DNA from: JAZBPO01 sp963691775
GTDB lineage: Bacteria; Pseudomonadota; Gammaproteobacteria; Pseudomonadales; Azotimanducaceae
Assembly: GCA_963691775.1 (NCBI GenBank)
Contig: OY829369.1
Coordinates: 2,914,001 to 2,978,000, forward strand
Reading direction: 5' to 3'
DNA length: 64,000 nt
The position numbers were made by a program, and so were the translations under genes. Every line of letters begins with the position of its first letter. Positions within the stretch are counted from its first letter, which is position 1. Positions 8,680 through 23,221 of this stretch are shown here, in pieces. The notes under the pieces are model-generated. The model was not told the origin of the DNA. It made no database searches and saw only the letters and a list, made by a program, of their open reading frames with translations.

Positions 8680-11600
8680 ATGTCGTACTCGTTCACTGAA
8701 AAGAAGCGCGTCCGCAAGGACTTCGGAAAGCTCTCGCAGATCATGGACGTGCCATATCTGCTCGCGATCCAGATCGAGTCCTACGAGCGGTTCCTGCAGG
8801 CGACGGCCACTGAGCGCTTGGAGTCCGGCCTGCACGCGGCGTTCAAGTCGGTGTTTCCGATCGTCAGCTACTCGGGCAACGCCGCGCTTGAGTACGTGAG
8901 CTATCGTCTCGGCGACCCTGTTTTCGACGTCAAGGAATGCATCCTGCGCAGCGTGACCTACGCGGTCCCGCTGCGCGTGACCGTCAAGCTCGTGATCTAC
9001 GACAGAGAGTCATCGACGAAGGCGGTGAAGGAGATCAAGGAGCAAGAGGTCTACATGGGGGAGATCCCCCTGATGACCGAGAACGGCACCTTCATCATCA
9101 ATGGAACCGAGCGGGTCATCGTCTCCCAGCTCCACCGGTCGCCGGGTGTGTTCTTCAGCCACGACAGCGGCAAGACTCATAGCTCTGGCAAGTTGCTGTA
9201 CAACGCGCGGGTGATCCCGTACCGCGGTTCCTGGCTCGACTTCGAGTTCGATCCGAAAGATCAGGTGTTCGTTCGCATCGACCGTCGCCGCAAGCTGCCG
9301 GCCACGGTGCTCATGCGCGCGCTCGGTTTCGACACCGAACAGATCCTCGACATGTTCTTCGACAACAACGTCTTCCACCTCGGTGAGGAGATGCACTCGC
9401 TGGAATTGATTCCAGATCGCCTCCGAGGCGACGTCGCATCGTTCGACATCAAGGACAAGAAGGGTAAGACGATCGTCGAGGCCGGACGCCGGATCACGGC
9501 GCGTCACGTGCGTCAGCTCGAGCAGGCGGAAATCGATCGCCTCGACGTGCCGCGCGACTTCCTCGTCGGCCTGGCGCTCGCGCGTTCGGTCGTGCACCCG
9601 GAGACGGGCGAGGTCGTTGCCGAGTGTAACGCTGAGATCACGCCGGAGCTTATGGAGGCGATCGAGGAAGCCAAGATCGAGCGCCTCGAAACGATTTACG
9701 TCAATGAGCTCGACCGGGGGCCGTACATCTCCGACACGCTGCGCGTCGACGCGTCCCGGTCGCGCCTCGAAGCGCTCGTCGAAATCTACAGGATGATGCG
9801 TCCGGGCGAGCCGCCGACGAAGGAAGCGGCAGAGAACCTTTTCAACAACCTCTTCTTTACCGCCGAGCGCTACGATCTGTCTGCGGTCGGGCGCATGAAG
9901 TTCAATCGTCGCCTGGGTCGCAAGGAGATCACGGGCGCCGGAATCCTCGACAACGACGACATCGTCGAGGTGCTGCGTACGCTGATTCACATTCGCGACG
10001 GCAAGGGCGGTGTCGACGATATCGATCACCTCGGCAATCGGCGGGTTCGTTCCGTCGGAGAGATGGCCGAGAACGCGTTCCGCGTGGGGCTGATCCGCGT
10101 CGAGCGAGCGGTGAAGGAGCGCCTATCCCTGGCCGAGTCCGAAGGCCTCATGCCGCAGGACATGATCAACGCAAAGCCTGTTGCGGCGGCCGTCAAGGAA
10201 TTCTTTGGATCCTCCCAGCTTTCGCAGTTCATGGATCAGAACAATCCGCTTTCAGAGGTGACGCACAAGCGCCGTGTCTCGGCCCTGGGTCCCGGCGGGC
10301 TGACCCGTGAGCGCGCGGGCTTCGAAGTGCGCGACGTGCATCCAACTCACTATGGCCGAGTCTGTCCGATCGAGACGCCGGAAGGGCCAAATATCGGTCT
10401 GATCAACTCGCTCGCAACCTACGCGCGTACCAACGAGTACGGCTTTCTGGAAACCCCGTACCGCAAGGTGGTGGACGGTGCTGTCACGGCAGACATCGAA
10501 TATTTGTCAGCCATTGATGAAGCGGAGTACGTAATTGCGCAGTCCGGCTCCAAGCTGGACAAGAACGGCAAGTTCACCGAAGACCTGATCGATGTTCGCT
10601 TCCAGAACGAATTCACGAGAATGCCGGTCGAGAACGTGAACTTCATGGACGTTTCGCCGAAGCAGGTGGTTTCCGTCGCGGCATCTCTGATTCCGTTCCT
10701 TGAGCACGATGATGCAAACCGCGCCCTCATGGGTTCGAACATGCAGCGTCAGGCGGTGCCGGCGCTGAAGGCTCAGAAGCCGCTTGTCGGCACGGGCATG
10801 GAGCGCATCGTCGCCCGCGACTCAGGGGTTTGCGTGGTCGCGCGGCGGGGTGGCGTCATCGATTCGGTCGATGCGGGTCGGATCGTCGTGCGCGTCAATG
10901 AGGAAGAGGTCGTCGCAGGCGAGGCTGGTGTCGACATCTACAACCTCACGAAATACACGCGCTCGAACCAGAACACCTGCATCAATCAGCGCCCGCTGGT
11001 GAAGGTGGGTGACCAGGTGTCCGCGCAGGATGTCCTCGCTGACGGCCCGTCTACTGATATGGGCGAGCTCGCTCTGGGCCAGAACATGCGCATCGCGTTC
11101 ATGCCCTGGAACGGCTACAACTTCGAAGACTCAATCCTCATATCCGAGCGCGTTGTTCAGGAGGATCGCTTCACGTCGATCCATATTCAGGAACTGACCT
11201 GCATCGCCCGTGACACGAAGCTGGGCCCGGAAGAAATTTCCTGCGATATCCCGAACGTCGGCGAGTCGGCGTTGAACAAGCTGGATGAGTCCGGTGTCGT
11301 GTTCATCGGCGCGGAGGTGTCCCCCGGCGACATCCTCGTGGGCAAGGTGACGCCAAAGGGCGAAACTCAGCTGACGCCGGAAGAGAAGCTGCTGCGCGCA
11401 ATCTTCGGTGAGAAAGCGTCGGACGTTAAGGATACCTCCCTTCGAGTGCCGACCTCGGTCACCGGTACGGTCATCGATGTGCAGGTGTTCACGCGTGACG
11501 GGGTCGAGAAGGATGCCCGTGCCAAGGCAATCGAGCGGGCTCAGCTCGATCAGGTGAAGAAGGACCTGGACGACGAATTCCGCATCGTAGAGGCGGCGAC

Positions 11601-12747
11601 CTTCGAGCGGTTGTCCAATCGCCTTGTTGGCAAGAAAGTCGTCAAGGGTCCGGGCCTTGCGTCAGGTGGTACGGTCAAAAAGGCCTACCTCGATGAACTG
11701 CCGCAGGATGACTGGTTCAAGCTCCGCATGGCCAGCGACGAACTCAACGAGCTTCTCGAGGGTGCGGAAGCGTACCTGTCCGAGCGGCAAGAGCAGCTCA
11801 AGGCGCGTTACGAGGACAAGAAGGCCAAGCTCGAAACGGGCGACGACCTAGCGCCGGGTGTCCTCAAGATCGTCAAGGTCTACCTTGCCATCAAGCGGCG
11901 CGTGCAGCCTGGCGACAAGATGGCCGGCCGTCACGGCAACAAGGGCGTCATCTCGGTGATCATGCCGGTCGAGGACATGCCTTTCGATGAGCATGGTGAG
12001 CCGGTCGACATCGTCCTCAACCCGCTTGGCGTGCCGTCTCGCATGAACGTTGGGCAGGTGCTTGAGACGCACCTTGGCTGGGCCGCGAAGGGCGTCGGTG
12101 AGCGGATCGGTGAAATGCTCGAGCAGCAGCGCAAGATGTCCGAACTGCGCAGCTTCCTCGAAAAGGTCTACAACAAATCCGGCGGCCGTCAGGAGGACAT
12201 TGCGTCCTTCACAGACGAGGAGGTACTGGAGCTTGCGAAGAACCTGCGTGACGGAGTGCCGATCGCAACGCCGGTCTTTGACGGTGCGGCCGAATCCGAG
12301 ATCAAGGGTCTCCTCGATCTGGCGGGTCTGCCGGTTTCCGGTCAGGCTAAGCTGCATGATGGCCGGACGGGCGAGGCGTTCGATCGCCCGGTGACGGTCG
12401 GCTACATGTACATGTTGAAGCTGAACCACCTCGTAGACGACAAGATGCATGCGCGCTCCACCGGGTCCTACAGCCTGGTCACGCAGCAGCCGCTCGGCGG
12501 CAAGGCGCAGTTTGGTGGGCAGCGCTTCGGCGAAATGGAGGTGTGGGCCCTCGAGGCCTATGGCGCGGCGCACACGCTCCAAGAGATGCTGACGGTCAAG
12601 TCGGACGACGTCGGTGGTCGCACGAAGATGTACAAGAACATCGTCGATGGCGACTACAGGATGGAGCCGGGCATGCCGGAATCGTTCAACGTACTCCTCA
12701 AGGAGATTCGCTCGCTCGGTATCGACATCGAGCTTGAGAACGACTGA
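8680..12747 (+). CDS. rpoB: DNA-directed RNA polymerase subunit beta
   Basis: The beta subunit forms one pincer of RNA polymerase and half the active centre. The product is 1355 residues, close to the E. coli 1342. The rifampicin region near residues 508-535 reads SSQLSQFMDQNNPLSEVTHK, with the usual drug-contact residues intact, so the gene looks rifampicin sensitive at this cluster. GDKMAGRHGNKGVIS near the C-terminal third is the conserved active-site segment. ATG at 8680 (MSYSFTEKKR) with GGGAG upstream is used, not the in-frame ATG at 8602. rpoC follows after 128 bp. Confidence 0.99.
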   Translation: MSYSFTEKKRVRKDFGKLSQIMDVPYLLAIQIESYERFLQATATERLESGLHAAFKSVFPIVSYSGNAALEYVSYRLGDPVFDVKECILRSVTYAVPLRVTVKLVIYDRESSTKAVKEIKEQEVYMGEIPLMTENGTFIINGTERVIVSQLHRSPGVFFSHDSGKTHSSGKLLYNARVIPYRGSWLDFEFDPKDQVFVRIDRRRKLPATVLMRALGFDTEQILDMFFDNNVFHLGEEMHSLELIPDRLRGDVASFDIKDKKGKTIVEAGRRITARHVRQLEQAEIDRLDVPRDFLVGLALARSVVHPETGEVVAECNAEITPELMEAIEEAKIERLETIYVNELDRGPYISDTLRVDASRSRLEALVEIYRMMRPGEPPTKEAAENLFNNLFFTAERYDLSAVGRMKFNRRLGRKEITGAGILDNDDIVEVLRTLIHIRDGKGGVDDIDHLGNRRVRSVGEMAENAFRVGLIRVERAVKERLSLAESEGLMPQDMINAKPVAAAVKEFFGSSQLSQFMDQNNPLSEVTHKRRVSALGPGGLTRERAGFEVRDVHPTHYGRVCPIETPEGPNIGLINSLATYARTNEYGFLETPYRKVVDGAVTADIEYLSAIDEAEYVIAQSGSKLDKNGKFTEDLIDVRFQNEFTRMPVENVNFMDVSPKQVVSVAASLIPFLEHDDANRALMGSNMQRQAVPALKAQKPLVGTGMERIVARDSGVCVVARRGGVIDSVDAGRIVVRVNEEEVVAGEAGVDIYNLTKYTRSNQNTCINQRPLVKVGDQVSAQDVLADGPSTDMGELALGQNMRIAFMPWNGYNFEDSILISERVVQEDRFTSIHIQELTCIARDTKLGPEEISCDIPNVGESALNKLDESGVVFIGAEVSPGDILVGKVTPKGETQLTPEEKLLRAIFGEKASDVKDTSLRVPTSVTGTVIDVQVFTRDGVEKDARAKAIERAQLDQVKKDLDDEFRIVEAATFERLSNRLVGKKVVKGPGLASGGTVKKAYLDELPQDDWFKLRMASDELNELLEGAEAYLSERQEQLKARYEDKKAKLETGDDLAPGVLKIVKVYLAIKRRVQPGDKMAGRHGNKGVISVIMPVEDMPFDEHGEPVDIVLNPLGVPSRMNVGQVLETHLGWAAKGVGERIGEMLEQQRKMSELRSFLEKVYNKSGGRQEDIASFTDEEVLELAKNLRDGVPIATPVFDGAAESEIKGLLDLAGLPVSGQAKLHDGRTGEAFDRPVTVGYMYMLKLNHLVDDKMHARSTGSYSLVTQQPLGGKAQFGGQRFGEMEVWALEAYGAAHTLQEMLTVKSDDVGGRTKMYKNIVDGDYRMEPGMPESFNVLLKEIRSLGIDIELEND

Positions 12748-12875
12748 CGGCCGATCCGGCGCGGCGCAAGCCGCGGCGGCTCACAGGAATCGAATCGGGT
12801 GTGCCCGGTAGTCGCGGGTTCGGGTCGAGTGGCCCGGATCGCGGCGGGACGCCCAGGGCCTCGTACGGAGGAACC

Positions 12876-17060
<4,185 letters not shown>

Positions 17061-17069
17061 TCCCGGGTA

Positions 17070-17105
17070 GCACAGGGCGCACGGCATCATGCGTGCGCCT
17101 TGTGC
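17070..17105 (+). terminator. Long hairpin after rpoC
   Basis: Bases 17070-17083 pair with 17092-17105 over 14 base pairs (one G-T) around an eight-base loop. No T-run follows, so termination would be Rho-dependent or partial. The 3' arm contains TTGTGC, which is also the -35 of the following promoter. Confidence 0.6.
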
Positions 17106-17128
17106 CGCTTGAGGCGCATCAGTATGAT
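17100..17128 (+). promoter_or_regulatory. Likely str operon promoter
   Basis: TTGTGC at 17100-17105 and TATGAT at 17123-17128 have ideal 17-base spacing. The -10 matches consensus at five of six positions. The transcript would start near 17135, about 70 bases before rpsL. The -35 is weak (three of six) and lies in the hairpin arm after rpoC. Confidence 0.55.
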
Positions 17129-17204
17129 TCGCGGCCTTTCGCCGCAGGGCGGACTGCGCGGCTGACGCACAGCGCCCGATAACGGTTACGGAGAAGCATT
17201 ACAG

Positions 17205-17576
17205 ATGGCGACCATCGCCCAGCTTGTGCGCAAGCCGCGCAAGCGCAAAGTCTCGAAGAGCGACGTACCGGCCCTGCAGGGTTGCCCGCAGCGTCGCGGC
17301 GTCTGCACCCGCGTTTACACGACGACCCCGAAGAAGCCGAACTCGGCGCTGCGGAAGGTCTGCCGTGTACGTCTCACCAACGGTTACGAGGTCAGCTCGT
17401 ACATCGGTGGTGAAGGCCACAACCTTCAGGAGCACTCGGTGGTCCTGATCCGCGGCGGTCGTGTGAAGGACCTCCCGGGTGTCCGCTACCACACGGTGCG
17501 CGGCACCCTCGACACGTCCGGCGTTGCCGATCGTCGTCAGGGCCGTTCCAAGTACGGCGCCAAGCGTCCGAAGTAA
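17205..17576 (+). CDS. rpsL: 30S ribosomal protein S12
   Basis: S12 controls decoding accuracy at the A site. The protein is 123 residues, starting MATIAQLVRKPRKRKVSKSD. Lys43 in TTTPKKPNSALRKV and the lysine of GGRVKDLPGVRYH near residue 88 are both wild type, so no classical streptomycin-resistance change is present. First gene of the str operon rpsL-rpsG-fusA-tuf. Confidence 0.99.
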   Translation: MATIAQLVRKPRKRKVSKSDVPALQGCPQRRGVCTRVYTTTPKKPNSALRKVCRVRLTNGYEVSSYIGGEGHNLQEHSVVLIRGGRVKDLPGVRYHTVRGTLDTSGVADRRQGRSKYGAKRPK

Positions 17577-17635
17577 TTCGTAATGGAGTGATCCCCGGGG
17601 TCGTTGCGGCCCCTGCGAGACCACAGATTATCCGA

Positions 17636-17658
17636 CCTGCCGGGATCCGATCGGCAGG
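17636..17658 (+). promoter_or_regulatory. Hairpin in the rpsL-rpsG spacer (possible S7 control site)
   Basis: A 7-bp stem CCTGCCG/CGGCAGG with a nine-base loop lies in the 144-bp rpsL-rpsG spacer. In E. coli protein S7 represses the str operon by binding between these two genes. The position agrees, but I cannot show that the E. coli binding structure is conserved. Confidence 0.35.
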
Positions 17659-17720
17659 AGTAAGGCCCGGGCCGGGTGAACCTCGTCTCCGGATCTACCT
17701 GAAGCCAAGGAGCTATATCG

Positions 17721-18191
17721 ATGCCACGTCGTCGCGTCGCAGCCAAGCGTGAAATCCTTCCGGATCCCAAATTCGGGAACCAGACCCTCGCGAAGTTCAT
17801 GAATCACATCATGCGGGACGGCAAGAAGTCCGTCGCCGAGCGCATCGTCTATGGCGCGCTCGATCGAGTGCAGGAGCGCACCGGCAAGGACCCCGTCGAA
17901 GCGTTCGAGAACGCGCTCGAGGCGATTGCGCCGATGGTCGAGGTCAAATCCCGGCGCGTTGGTGGCGCGACCTACCAGGTCCCCGTTGAAGTACGCCCTG
18001 CTCGGCGCGAAGCACTCGCCATGCGCTGGCTCGTCGACTCAGCCCGTTCGCGCGGCGAGAAGTCCATGATCCTGCGCCTCGCTGGCGAGATCGCAGACGC
18101 TTCGGAAGGTCGCGGCAGCGCGGTCAAGAAGCGTGAGGACACGCATCGGATGGCAGACGCCAACCGGGCCTTCTCGCACTACCGCTTCTGA
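17721..18191 (+). CDS. rpsG: 30S ribosomal protein S7
   Basis: S7 nucleates assembly of the 30S head and contacts the E-site tRNA. The 156-residue protein begins MPRRRVAAKREILPDPKFGN and contains VGGATYQVPVEVRPARREAL near 79-98, the family signature. Length is normal for gammaproteobacteria. It has a strong SD (AAGGAG) and sits second in the str operon. Confidence 0.99.
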   Translation: MPRRRVAAKREILPDPKFGNQTLAKFMNHIMRDGKKSVAERIVYGALDRVQERTGKDPVEAFENALEAIAPMVEVKSRRVGGATYQVPVEVRPARREALAMRWLVDSARSRGEKSMILRLAGEIADASEGRGSAVKKREDTHRMADANRAFSHYRF

Positions 18192-18307
18192 TCAAGGCAG
18201 TACCCGGTGCGGGCGAGCCCGCCCGCACCGTCTACCCAGCTCAGCTCATGATTCGGCCCGTGCAGCGGTGATCCCGCCGTACCGGCCCGCAGGTAGAGAT
18301 CGCGGAC

Positions 18308-20407
<2,100 letters not shown>

Positions 20408-20467
20408 GCCCGAAACGCCCATGGCGGGCATCACGTATCAGCAACCATCCAGCAAGGGGTGACAGCA

Positions 20468-21658
20468 GTGTCCAAGGAGAAATTCGAACGCACTAAGCCG
20501 CACGTCAACGTGGGCACGATTGGTCACGTCGACCACGGCAAGACGACGCTGACGGCGGCGCTGACGAAGGTGTGTGCGGAAACGTTTGGCGGCGAGGCGC
20601 AGGCGTTCGACCAGATCGACAACGCCCCGGAAGAGCGTGAGCGCGGCATCACGATCGCGACCTCGCACGTTGAATACGAGTCGACGGCACGTCACTACGC
20701 GCACGTGGACTGCCCGGGACACGCCGACTACGTGAAGAACATGATCACGGGTGCGGCGCAGATGGACGGTGCGATCCTGGTTTGCTCGGCGGCGGACGGC
20801 CCGATGCCGCAGACGCGTGAGCACATTCTGCTTTCGCGCCAGGTTGGCGTTCCGAAGATCGTGGTGTTCCTGAACAAGGCGGACATGGTCGACGACGAGG
20901 AGCTTCTTGAGCTGGTTGAGATGGAAGTGCGCGAGCTTCTGGACCAGTACGAGTTCCCGGGTGACGACACGCCGATCATCATTGGTTCGGCGCTGAAGGC
21001 GCTCGAGGGCGACAGCTCTGAGATTGGCGCACCGGCAGTTGTGAAGCTTGTCGAGACGCTTGACGAGTACATTCCGGAGCCGGAGCGTGCGGTGGACCAG
21101 CCGTTCCTGATGCCGATCGAGGACGTGTTCTCGATCTCGGGCCGGGGCACGGTTGTCACGGGTCGTGTTGAGCGCGGCATCGTGAAGGTTGGTGACGAGA
21201 TCGAGATCGTCGGCATCAAGGAAACGACGAAGACGACGGTGACGGGCGTTGAGATGTTCCGGAAGCTGCTCGACGAAGGTCGTGCGGGCGAGAACGTTGG
21301 CGTTCTGCTGCGTGGTACGAAGCGTGATGAGGTTGAGCGCGGTCAGGTGCTTGCGCATCCGGGTTCGATCACGCCTCACACGAAGTTCGAGGCAGAGGTT
21401 TACGTGCTGTCGAAGGACGAGGGTGGTCGTCATACGCCGTTCTTCAAGGGCTACCGCCCGCAGTTCTACTTCCGTACGACGGATGTGACGGGTGCTTGCG
21501 AGCTGCCGGAAGGCGTCGAGATGGTGATGCCGGGCGACAACGTGAAGATGGTAGTGGAGCTGATTGCGCCGATCGCGATGGACGAAGGGCTGCGCTTTGC
21601 GATTCGCGAAGGTGGTCGTACGGTCGGTGCAGGCGTGGTCGCGAAGATCCACGAGTAA
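20468..21658 (+). CDS. tuf: Elongation factor Tu (second copy, str operon)
   Basis: Same 396-residue EF-Tu as the copy at 3592-4782, with the same motifs; I find no nucleotide difference after the first base. The start is taken at GTG 20468, aligned with the ATG of the other copy and preceded by AAGGGG eight bases upstream. An in-frame GTG at 20459 would add three residues (MTA) but leaves no SD spacing. The different start codon and SD mean the two copies could differ in translation rate. The shared tract continues past the stop into a tRNA-Trp fragment. Confidence 0.99.
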   Translation: MSKEKFERTKPHVNVGTIGHVDHGKTTLTAALTKVCAETFGGEAQAFDQIDNAPEERERGITIATSHVEYESTARHYAHVDCPGHADYVKNMITGAAQMDGAILVCSAADGPMPQTREHILLSRQVGVPKIVVFLNKADMVDDEELLELVEMEVRELLDQYEFPGDDTPIIIGSALKALEGDSSEIGAPAVVKLVETLDEYIPEPERAVDQPFLMPIEDVFSISGRGTVVTGRVERGIVKVGDEIEIVGIKETTKTTVTGVEMFRKLLDEGRAGENVGVLLRGTKRDEVERGQVLAHPGSITPHTKFEAEVYVLSKDEGGRHTPFFKGYRPQFYFRTTDVTGACELPEGVEMVMPGDNVKMVVELIAPIAMDEGLRFAIREGGRTVGAGVVAKIHE

Positions 21659-21674
21659 GAAGCGCGGCCTTTGC

Positions 21675-21696
21675 GGCAGACGCTTCGGCGTCTGCC
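21675..21696 (+). terminator. UUCG-capped hairpin after tuf copy 2
   Basis: Same 9-bp stem and TTCG loop as at 4799-4820, carried inside the repeat. No T-run follows. Here it stands at the end of the str operon, before the S10 promoter. Confidence 0.5.
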
Positions 21697-21727
21697 GGCT
21701 AGAGCAAGAGCGTCGCAGGCGCACTAC

Positions 21728-21749
21728 AGGCCAGTAGCTCAATTGGCAG
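21728..21749 (+). pseudogene. Truncated tRNA-Trp (5' 22 bases only)
   Basis: These 22 bases equal the 5' end of the intact tRNA-Trp at 4852: acceptor 5' strand AGGCCAG and most of the D arm. The anticodon, T arm and 3' acceptor strand are missing; the following bases are unrelated. It cannot fold as a tRNA and is best read as a relic of the recombination that homogenised the tuf genes. Confidence 0.9.
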
Positions 21750-21957
21750 GGCCGCTGCTACGGGCGCTCTCTGAGCGACGGGCGCGTACCGTTCGTAGCT
21801 TGGTTACGTCAGTGGCGCTCGGTTTAGGGAAGGAAGGCTGCGACGCTCGCAGGATGTTTGTTCCCGGTTCGAAAGGGAGCGATCAAAGGCTCCCGCACCT
21901 TTGGACGATCGCGTGGAGTGCTTCGCTGGCCCGGCGATAAAAAGGCTCACAAAGGCC
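21750..21957 (+). other. Non-coding spacer between tuf copy 2 and the S10 promoter
   Basis: About 208 bases with no credible gene on either strand. It contains one T-arm-like segment near 21861-21880 that does not match any tRNA in the window, and otherwise nothing I can assign. Confidence 0.6.
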
Positions 21958-21986
21958 TTGCCACGCACCGAAGCCATCCGTAGTAT
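21958..21986 (+). promoter_or_regulatory. S10 operon promoter
   Basis: TTGCCA (21958-21963) and TAGTAT (21981-21986) are spaced by exactly 17 bases, a good sigma70 match. Transcription would begin near 21993, leaving a leader of only about 53 bases before rpsJ. That is much shorter than the E. coli S10 leader that L4 regulates. Confidence 0.7.
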
Positions 21987-22045
21987 TCGCGACCCTGCCA
22001 CAGCGGTGGCAGCTCTTTTACAGCGACGAATCCTGGAGACATTAG

Positions 22046-22357
22046 GTGCAGAACCAACGCATCCGCATTCGCCTTAAGGCATTCGATCATCGGCTGATCG
22101 ATGTGTCCGCCCAGGAAATCGTCGATACCGCCAAGCGCACCGGCGCGCAGGTCCGAGGACCGATTCCGCTGCCGACGCGCAAGGAGCGGTACACGGTGCT
22201 GATCTCACCGCACGTGAACAAGGATGCGCGGGATCAGTACGAGATCCGGACCCACAAGCGGTTGATGGATATCGTTGAGCCTACCGAGAAGACGGTAGAC
22301 GCCTTGATGAAACTCGATCTTGCCGCGGGCGTAGACGTACAGATCAGCCTGGGCTGA
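22046..22357 (+). CDS. rpsJ: 30S ribosomal protein S10 (NusE)
   Basis: S10 is part of the 30S head and, as NusE, joins NusG and NusB in antitermination. The 103-residue protein reads MQNQRIRIRLKAFDHRLID at its start and has the loop RTGAQVRGPIPLPTRKERYT at about 31-50. It starts at GTG with TGGAGAC upstream. It is separated from rplC by an unusually long 187-base structured spacer. Confidence 0.99.
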   Translation: MQNQRIRIRLKAFDHRLIDVSAQEIVDTAKRTGAQVRGPIPLPTRKERYTVLISPHVNKDARDQYEIRTHKRLMDIVEPTEKTVDALMKLDLAAGVDVQISLG

Positions 22358-22544
22358 AGCCCGGGGAGCCATCGCCGGCGGTATGGCGGTGGCAAGACGC
22401 TTGCCGACACTGTCGGCGAGGTCGAACAGGGCCGCAATAGGCGGCTGGCGAATTTGAATGGACGCAGATGTGCCCGTCTGACGGGTGTCTGCGTCCTTGT
22501 TGTCCGAGGTCCACCGAAGTGGGCCGCGCAAGAGGCGAAGACAG
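22358..22544 (+). promoter_or_regulatory. Structured rpsJ-rplC spacer with terminator-like hairpin
   Basis: The spacer holds a 6-bp hairpin at 22403-22417 (GCCGAC/GTCGGC). A larger one pairs 22461-22471 with 22487-22497 and, past a two-base bulge, 22474-22478 with 22482-22486; it is followed by TTGTTGTCC. The large hairpin resembles an intrinsic terminator with an imperfect U-tract. Its place after rpsJ and before L3/L4 makes it a candidate attenuator of the rest of the S10 operon. No ORF here is credible. Confidence 0.55.
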
Positions 22545-23195
22545 ATGGCCATCGGACTCGTAGGACGCAAGGTCGGCATGACTCGTGTGTTCACGGAAGA
22601 AGGCGCGTCGATTCCGGTCACCGTGATCGAAGTCGAGCCGAACCGCGTCACCCAGATCCGCACGTCTGAGAAGGATGGCTATGACGCCCTCCAGATCACG
22701 ACGGGTTCGCGCCGCGCGAACCGTGTCACCCGCCCGGCTGCTGGCCACTTCGCGAAGGCGGGTACGGAGCCGGGGCGTGGCCTTTGGGAGTTTCGCGTCG
22801 ACGCGGCCGATATCGAAGGGGTGAGCCCGGGTGACGTGCTCCCGGTTGAAGCCTTCGAAGCCGGTCAAAAGGTCGACATCACGGGTATGTCCAAGGGCAA
22901 AGGTTTCCAGGGGGCGGTCAAGCGCTGGAACTTCCGCACCCAGGACGCCACGCACGGTAACTCGCTCTCGCACCGCGCGCCGGGCTCTATCGGCCAGTGC
23001 CAGACGCCTGGGCGCGTATTCAAGGGCAAGAAAATGGCCGGTCATCTCGGTGCTGAGCGAGTGACCACCCAGAATCTCGAAGTGGTCCGCGTTGATGCAG
23101 AACGCGGGCTGCTGCTCGTAAAAGGTGCCGTGCCGGGTGCTGCCAGTGGCGACGTTGTCGTCCGTCCGGCAGTCAAGCTCGCGCACAGCGCTTGA
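22545..23195 (+). CDS. rplC: 50S ribosomal protein L3
   Basis: L3 is an early assembly protein reaching the peptidyl transferase centre. The 216-residue protein starts MAIGLVGRKVGMTRVFTEEG. It has the central loop with KGKGFQGAVKRWNF near residues 119-132 and GSIGQCQTPGRVFKGKKMAG near 148-167, where family members are methylated at a glutamine (Gln in GQCQTPG). The ATG at 22545 is chosen over an in-frame ATG at 22485 on family length. Confidence 0.98.
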   Translation: MAIGLVGRKVGMTRVFTEEGASIPVTVIEVEPNRVTQIRTSEKDGYDALQITTGSRRANRVTRPAAGHFAKAGTEPGRGLWEFRVDAADIEGVSPGDVLPVEAFEAGQKVDITGMSKGKGFQGAVKRWNFRTQDATHGNSLSHRAPGSIGQCQTPGRVFKGKKMAGHLGAERVTTQNLEVVRVDAERGLLLVKGAVPGAASGDVVVRPAVKLAHSA

Positions 23196-23221
23196 GTCAA
23201 CGAGCGGCAGAGGGAACGCAG

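Larger units (their letters stand above)
20469..21749 (+). repeat. 1281-bp direct repeat, copy 2 (str operon)
   Basis: Partner of 3593-4873, same orientation, offset 16876. The shared non-coding part (21659-21749) includes the UUCG hairpin and 22 bases of tRNA-Trp. It diverges abruptly at 21750. The block between the copies contains secE, nusG, rplKAJL, rpoBC, rpsLG and fusA. Confidence 0.95.

Noticed and set aside
9010..10029. 339-codon minus-strand open frame inside rpoB
   Set aside because: Antisense shadow of rpoB with biased composition.
21861..21880. T-arm-like segment after the tRNA-Trp fragment
   Set aside because: It does not match the T arm of tRNA-Trp at 4852-4927 and has no acceptor or anticodon partner, so it is not the missing half of the tRNA.
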